From CAYYMH01 sp964472785 (lineage in GTDB: Bacteria > Zhuqueibacterota > Zhuqueibacteria > Thermofontimicrobiales > Thermofontimicrobiaceae): a stretch of DNA of 64,000 bases. Positions 59,572 to 64,000 of the stretch are shown here, one piece after another. The position numbers were made by a program, and so were the translations under genes. The stretch is from NCBI GenBank assembly GCA_964472785.1, contig CAYYMH010000021.1, forward strand, positions 1-64,000, in the 5' to 3' direction. The notes beneath the pieces were generated by a model that made no database searches, was not told where the DNA came from, and was given only the letters and a program-made list of their open reading frames with translations. Every line of letters starts with the position of its first letter. The first letter of the stretch is position 1.

Positions 59572-61245
59572 ATGCCATACACACCAGAATTGAAAAATTT
59601 AATTAAAGTTGTGGAAAAAACACGCCCTGAACGTGCGGAGCGAAAAAAAAGAGGCGAGGAGTTTCCATCTATTCCTGTTCAAGAACGACAGAAGATTCTC
59701 GAAAATTATCATCCTGATTTCATTAAAGGTACCCGTCGGAAAATCAAAGTTGGACCGAATAAAGGCTATGCGATTTCCAATGAGTATGTTGAAATCCTGG
59801 AAACAAAAAGCCGGGTCGATCCGGATAAAATCGATTTGACAGATGTCACGATGGAAACCGATGTGCTGGTCATTGGCGGCGGTGGTGCTGGCAATTCAGC
59901 AGCCCTTTTGGCGCGGGAAAATGGTGCAAAAGTCATTTTAGCAACGAAACTGCGAAATGGCGATGCCAACACAATGATGGCTGAAGGCGGAATTCAGGGC
60001 TCTGATAAAACCTGGAAAGATTCGCCCTACTACCATTATTTGGATGTTATGGGGGGAGGTCATTTTAATAACGATCCTGAGTTAGTGTACACTTTGGTCA
60101 CGGAAGCGCCCAAAGTTTTACGATGGCTGGAAAGCTTGGGAATGATTTATAGTAAATATCCGGATGGGAAAATGAAATCCATGCACGGTGGCGGAACTTC
60201 CCGCAAACGCATGCACTACGCCGGCGATATTACAGGCGCTGAAATTATGCGCACAATTCGTGATGAGGTAAAAAATCACCCTGACGATATAAATGTATTG
60301 GAATTCTCTCCGGCGATTGAATTAATTTTAGATGAAAACGGTGATTGCGCAGGTGCGGTGCTGTATAATATGGAGACCGAGGAATATTTTATCGTCAAAG
60401 CGAAATCCGTTATCATCGCTACCGGAGGAACGGGTAGATTACATTTGCAAAATTTCATGACGACCAACCATTACGGCGCTACGGGAGATGGACTTGTCAT
60501 CGCCTATCGTGCAGGTGTGCCAATCTGTTTTTTGCATACGGTGCAATATCATCCCACAGGTGCAGTTTTTCCTGAACAAGCGGAAGGTTTGTTGATTACT
60601 GAAAAAGTCCGTGGAGCCGGAGCGAACCTGGTTAATGTCCATGGTGAACAATTTGTTTTTGAGCGAGAACCTCGGGATGTAGAGGCGTCGGCTATTATTC
60701 GTGAATGTTCAAAAGAACGTGGCAATGGTGTTCCCACGCCAACAGGTAAAGTGGGTGTTTGGCTGGATTCACCGATGATCGATATGATGAAAGGCGAAGG
60801 TACAGTTGCCAAAGAATTTCCCGGAAAGTCCATTTTGTTCAGACGCTACGGTATCAATATCTCAAAAGAACCAATGCTGATTTATCCGACATTGCATTAT
60901 CAAAATGGCGGATTGGAAGCCAATAATAAATGCGAAACCAATGTGCCCGGCTTATTTGTGGCCGGCGAAGTATTGGGCGGTATCCACGGGGAAAATCGGT
61001 TGATGGGGAATTCCCTGCTCGACGTCACTGTTTTTGGAAGAATCGCGGGTGTGAATGCGGCGGCATTCGCGAAAAACAGATCCAGCAACGGTAAGTTGAC
61101 GCTTGATCACGTGAAGAAATTTAATAAAGAGGTTGAAGAAGCGGGCATGGAAGAAAAAATCGGACCGATGTTGCTTCCAGACTACAGCAACCCGGAGGTT
61201 AGAAAACGACAGCTCACGACTGAATACATTGGAAACATTCGATAA
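59572..61245 (+). CDS. Fumarate reductase / succinate dehydrogenase-like flavoprotein
   Basis: 557 residues; GAGGTG lies before the ATG. An unusual N-terminal extension of about 95 residues precedes the FAD site VIGGGGAGNSAALLA. Dicarboxylate-site residues of the family are present: His327 (QYHPTG), Thr343-Glu344-Arg347 (ITEKVRG), His442 (LHYQNGG) and Arg476 (GENRLMGNSL). The histidine that binds FAD covalently in FrdA/SdhA (SHT) is replaced by Asn133 (DANTMMAEGG), so FAD is probably non-covalent. The C-terminal helical domain is short. It reduces fumarate, oxidises succinate, or acts on a close analogue, in the cytosol. Last gene of the cluster, ahead of a terminator. Confidence 0.9.
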   Translation: MPYTPELKNLIKVVEKTRPERAERKKRGEEFPSIPVQERQKILENYHPDFIKGTRRKIKVGPNKGYAISNEYVEILETKSRVDPDKIDLTDVTMETDVLVIGGGGAGNSAALLARENGAKVILATKLRNGDANTMMAEGGIQGSDKTWKDSPYYHYLDVMGGGHFNNDPELVYTLVTEAPKVLRWLESLGMIYSKYPDGKMKSMHGGGTSRKRMHYAGDITGAEIMRTIRDEVKNHPDDINVLEFSPAIELILDENGDCAGAVLYNMETEEYFIVKAKSVIIATGGTGRLHLQNFMTTNHYGATGDGLVIAYRAGVPICFLHTVQYHPTGAVFPEQAEGLLITEKVRGAGANLVNVHGEQFVFEREPRDVEASAIIRECSKERGNGVPTPTGKVGVWLDSPMIDMMKGEGTVAKEFPGKSILFRRYGINISKEPMLIYPTLHYQNGGLEANNKCETNVPGLFVAGEVLGGIHGENRLMGNSLLDVTVFGRIAGVNAAAFAKNRSSNGKLTLDHVKKFNKEVEEAGMEEKIGPMLLPDYSNPEVRKRQLTTEYIGNIR

Positions 61246-61280
61246 CGAATTTAGTAAGATAATCGTTAATAAATAACTAA

Positions 61281-61310
61281 AAGCCCCGCTGAATTATAGC
61301 GGGGTTTTTT
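61281..61310 (+). terminator. Intrinsic terminator of the respiratory cluster
   Basis: CCCCGCT (61284-61290) pairs with AGCGGGG (61298-61304) around a 7-nt loop, preceded by A residues and followed by TTTTTT (61305-61310). It lies 36 nt after the flavoprotein stop. The rest of the 292-base gap has a short CACCGAGTCACAGAGGACTCG repeat fragment near 61322 and nothing else I recognise. Confidence 0.9.
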
Positions 61311-61537
61311 ATAGGTGTAGCCACCGAGTCACAGAGGACTCGAAGAAAAATTCAAAAAAATTTTTGGGCACATATTTTTCACAGATTTGTTAATCAGGGT
61401 TTAGGGGTAAACTTCCAAAACACATCATTATAATGAACTCTATAAATTGATTGTTAAAATGTCTCTTTGTCTCTCTGGCATTTTTTGTCGTATGTCGTGA
61501 CGGTTTTCTTATACGAGTCGTGATTTGATAAAAATAA

Positions 61538-62998
61538 ATGAAAGATAAGATTTATAAATATATTGCTGATAAAAATACTCACATTACTCCCGGTGAAATA
61601 CTTGAACAATTTTTTCATACCTATGATAATTACTCGCCGGAGATGGACGTTATCGTTGATTCTCTTTTGAAAAATGATGCGCGGTTTGTTAAAGATGCTA
61701 ATGGAAAATGGGATATTCGGAGTGCTGAAGCTGAAAAAACTTTAGCACAGGAAATTTTCAGTATTGTCGGTTTTGAATCAATCGAAGTTAACAGACGAGG
61801 GACAATTCCGGTTTTAATGGGGATCGCACAAGTAAAGGATTTGAAATTATTAGACAAGCAATTATTCCAATTGGAGACTCCCTATGAACTCACACGCGAC
61901 ACGTGGCAAAAAATTAAGGAAATAATCGCTGATCAAACCGGAGATATTTTTCCAAATAAACTGTCTTCAGAATTGTCAAGACGATTCAATCGATCAATTT
62001 TTGCATATTTTTCAAATCAGAGAGATATCGAGCGGTTTAAAAATTTTCTTGTCAGGAAGAACGGGATTGAGATTGAACCAACGGTCTTATCTTTGAAACG
62101 AATCGCTAAAAAGCTTTATCCCGAAATGAAATCCAAATCACTGGAACAGGTGACAAAAGATTTGGGAATCACTTACAATTCCCCCCTCAAATTGGCCGAA
62201 AGATTAGATCTGATGAGCGATCTGCTGATCAATTCTATCAGAGAGCTTTTGGAAAGAGAAATTGATACGCAGCAGAAATTAAAATCTTTTTTGGAAGAAT
62301 CTCATGAATGGGTAACTTTTTCAAACTACAATTTTAACAGGCAGTACATCATGGATCTGCCCGAATCACCGGGAGTTTATCTGATGAAAAATCGGCAGGG
62401 GAGGGTGTTTTATGTGGGAAAGGCGAAAAAATTAAAATCTCGCGTAAAATTCTATTTCGTAAATCGCTCTGAAATGGATCAGAAACAGCGCACGATTTCA
62501 GAGAATATTTTTGATTTGGAATTTGAAACTGTCGGATCAGAATTAGAAGCATTGCTTTTGGAACATTGTTATATTCGTAAATTCAAGCCGGATTTAAATA
62601 CGCAACTGGAAATTCATTCCAAGCAATTTTATTCAAAACAAACCAATAATATGATTCTTTTTTTACCGGATCGTCAAAAAGGCTATGCAAAACTGTTTGT
62701 GGTGCGAGAAATGGATGCAGCAGTTTCGTATTCAGCAAAATTGAATACTGATGAACTTGATGCATTTTTTGTTCTTATCCAAAAAATTCTTTTCGAAAAA
62801 ATTGACAATAAAGATTATTATTCACCGGAACAAGTGCTTATAATCCGGCGTTGGTTAGATTTAAATTCAGATAACGCAAATTTTATTGATGTTGATAAAT
62901 GCGATAATTTAAAATCGTGTATACGCCAATGCCATTTCTTGCTTAATGATGAAAATTTATTCACTGAAAAAATATATTATCAGGAGACCAGGAAATGA
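61538..62998 (+). CDS. GIY-YIG domain protein with degenerate exonuclease domain
   Basis: 486 residues. N-terminal helical segment (1-65) of winged-helix type. Residues about 72-240 follow the DnaQ-like exonuclease fold (IFSIVGFESIEVNRRGTIP, VLSLKRIAKKLYPEMKSKSLEQVTKDLGI) but lack the DEDD catalytic residues: the usual DxExTG start reads GFESIEVNRRG, and no HxxxxD is seen near 217. Residues 274-360 are a GIY-YIG nuclease domain as in UvrC/Cho: LPESPGVYLMKN, FYVGKAKKLKSRV, SELEALLLEHCYIRKFKPDLN. Related exonuclease-GIY-YIG fusions act in DNA repair. The tail has paired Cys (CDNLKSCIRQC). It overlaps the next gene by 4 nt (ATGA). Confidence 0.85.
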   Translation: MKDKIYKYIADKNTHITPGEILEQFFHTYDNYSPEMDVIVDSLLKNDARFVKDANGKWDIRSAEAEKTLAQEIFSIVGFESIEVNRRGTIPVLMGIAQVKDLKLLDKQLFQLETPYELTRDTWQKIKEIIADQTGDIFPNKLSSELSRRFNRSIFAYFSNQRDIERFKNFLVRKNGIEIEPTVLSLKRIAKKLYPEMKSKSLEQVTKDLGITYNSPLKLAERLDLMSDLLINSIRELLEREIDTQQKLKSFLEESHEWVTFSNYNFNRQYIMDLPESPGVYLMKNRQGRVFYVGKAKKLKSRVKFYFVNRSEMDQKQRTISENIFDLEFETVGSELEALLLEHCYIRKFKPDLNTQLEIHSKQFYSKQTNNMILFLPDRQKGYAKLFVVREMDAAVSYSAKLNTDELDAFFVLIQKILFEKIDNKDYYSPEQVLIIRRWLDLNSDNANFIDVDKCDNLKSCIRQCHFLLNDENLFTEKIYYQETRK

Positions 62999-64000
62999 AA
63001 TTTTCGAAGTCAGTAATTAACACCATGCTTTTTACTTTTCTAATTTTTGCGGTTGTTTTAGCAAAAGATAGCAGTAGTCAAAAAATAATTTTGAATGCTG
63101 GCAATAAAAATGCTAAACCTCAGCTTACATTAACTGAATCGACGAATCGAGCTTTAAAATTTCGTGTCGAGATACCTGTTATAAATTTAACGGAAATCGA
63201 AATCGATCAACAGCAATTTCATAAAATTTCTATCGATCTGTTCAGTGAAATGAGCACGCCGGGGGATCCTGCCTTACCGGCAATCTGTAAATTCGTCGCA
63301 ATTCCAAAAGGGGCTGAAGTTAATATTCAGGTGAGCGGAGAAGAAATTCATCTGCTTGAGGATGTCAATATCAGACCCGCGCAAAAACCGCAGCGAGAGA
63401 GTCAGCGGGAAAATCATGATTTGATTATGAACGAACAGATCTATCAGCAAAATAGCTATTATCCGGAAGCGATATATGTTACTGAAGCGACAAAAATTGT
63501 CCGTGGTTTTGAAATTAAGCCGATTTGGATCACGCCTGTGCAGTTTAATCCGGTTGAAAGACAGGTCAGAATATTCAAGAAATTCGATGTAACAATCAAT
63601 TTTGTCGGAGGCAGAGAATCGTATGTTGAGCCGAAATATCGATCAAGATATTTTACAAGTCTTTTGGAAAGAACAATTTTCAACTGGGATGCGGCAAAAC
63701 AAAATATCAACACTGAAAGTGAACAGTTTGAATTTTTTACCGGTTGTGATTATCTTATCATCACACACGATGAATTTGCCGATGCCGCTGACACACTGGC
63801 GAATTGGCGAAAAATGACCGGACTGAAGACGAAAATTGTTAATATAAATGAAATCGGAACCACTGCGGAATCCATTCAAAATTATATCGACTATGCGTAT
63901 CACAACTGGAATTTGCCGCCATCTTTCATTCTCATTCTCGGAGATGCGGAGTTTATTCCGACAAATTATGTTACAGCGCATTCGGTTGAAGATAACGGCA
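62995..64000 (+). CDS. C25 (gingipain-type) peptidase, partial at the window edge
   Basis: The ATG at 62995 overlaps the previous stop; AGGAGA lies 8 nt upstream. 335 codons are visible and the frame is still open at 64000. Signal peptide ends VVLAKD. Residues about 40-230 match the C25 propeptide (STPGDPALPAICKFVAIPKG, YYPEAIYVTEATKIVRGFEI), then the peptidase domain begins (GCDYLIITHDEFADAADTLA, PSFILILGDAEFIPTNYV). The catalytic His/Cys lie beyond the edge. C25 enzymes include gingipains and PorU, the T9SS sortase that cuts sorting domains; which one this is cannot be decided here. The T9SS cargo proteins in the window make either plausible. Confidence 0.88.
   Translation, partial: MKFSKSVINTMLFTFLIFAVVLAKDSSSQKIILNAGNKNAKPQLTLTESTNRALKFRVEIPVINLTEIEIDQQQFHKISIDLFSEMSTPGDPALPAICKFVAIPKGAEVNIQVSGEEIHLLEDVNIRPAQKPQRESQRENHDLIMNEQIYQQNSYYPEAIYVTEATKIVRGFEIKPIWITPVQFNPVERQVRIFKKFDVTINFVGGRESYVEPKYRSRYFTSLLERTIFNWDAAKQNINTESEQFEFFTGCDYLIITHDEFADAADTLANWRKMTGLKTKIVNINEIGTTAESIQNYIDYAYHNWNLPPSFILILGDAEFIPTNYVTAHSVEDNG

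Overview
The window looks like a chromosomal piece of a Gram-negative bacterium of the FCB group, most like Calditrichota/KSB1-type lineages. By eye it is AT-rich (about 40% G+C). The evidence is C-terminal type IX secretion (T9SS) sorting domains with the YPNPFN signature on several secreted proteins, a TonB receptor with a carboxypeptidase-regulatory N-terminus, DUF4249 and DUF3160 proteins, a C25 (gingipain-type) peptidase at the right edge, and intergenic regions full of small dispersed repeats. The phylum is an inference; no rRNA or marker phylogeny is available here. I see no tRNA, rRNA, CRISPR array or complete insertion sequence.

Layout. 1-7 kb: a small T9SS-like protein, a YgiQ radical SAM protein, methylglyoxal synthase, two tiny MITE-like elements, then a TonB receptor and a DUF4249 lipoprotein. 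7-15.2 kb: a tight three-gene operon of an AddB-like nuclease, an AddA-like helicase-nuclease and a membrane-anchored MutS-like ATPase. 15.2-24.2 kb: a repeat-bounded GxxExxY gene remnant, a DNPH1-like nucleotide hydrolase, an alkyltransferase-like protein, small membrane proteins, a UshA-like 5'-nucleotidase, a lipoprotein and an M14-type carboxypeptidase. 24.4-33.0 kb: one 2873-residue gene that joins a GlcD-type FAD oxidase, four 4Fe-4S motifs, a glutamate-synthase FMN/3Fe-4S core, a class II glutamine amidotransferase and a GltB GXGXG domain, in an order unlike ordinary glutamate synthase. 33-45 kb: DUF3160 T9SS protein, RadC with small membrane proteins, an amino-acid permease, QueF, a Tat/T9SS sulfatase and a two-component system.

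45-48.4 kb holds a lipoprotein and a secreted esterase bracketed by inverted copies of one dispersed repeat. 48.4-61.3 kb is a long one-direction respiratory cluster with its own promoter, a possible attenuator and a terminal hairpin: a Tat NHL protein, a duplicated permease with a 50-residue partner, two membrane/soluble 4Fe-4S proteins (one with an FMN-binding domain), a DmsB-like/NrfD/molybdopterin-oxidoreductase set, a seven-haem cytochrome c, a tail-anchored ferredoxin, and fumarate-reductase-like iron-sulfur and flavoprotein subunits. The simplest reading is a quinone-linked electron-transfer chain joining a periplasmic Mo enzyme and haem cytochrome to a cytoplasmic fumarate reductase-like module, with the permease possibly moving the dicarboxylate. 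The window closes with a GIY-YIG protein carrying a degenerate exonuclease domain, overlapping the start of a C25 peptidase that runs off the edge.

The leading candidates for something undescribed are the permuted glutamate-synthase giant, the composite respiratory cluster, the permease/mini-protein duplication, and several families of short TIR elements with clean target-site duplications.
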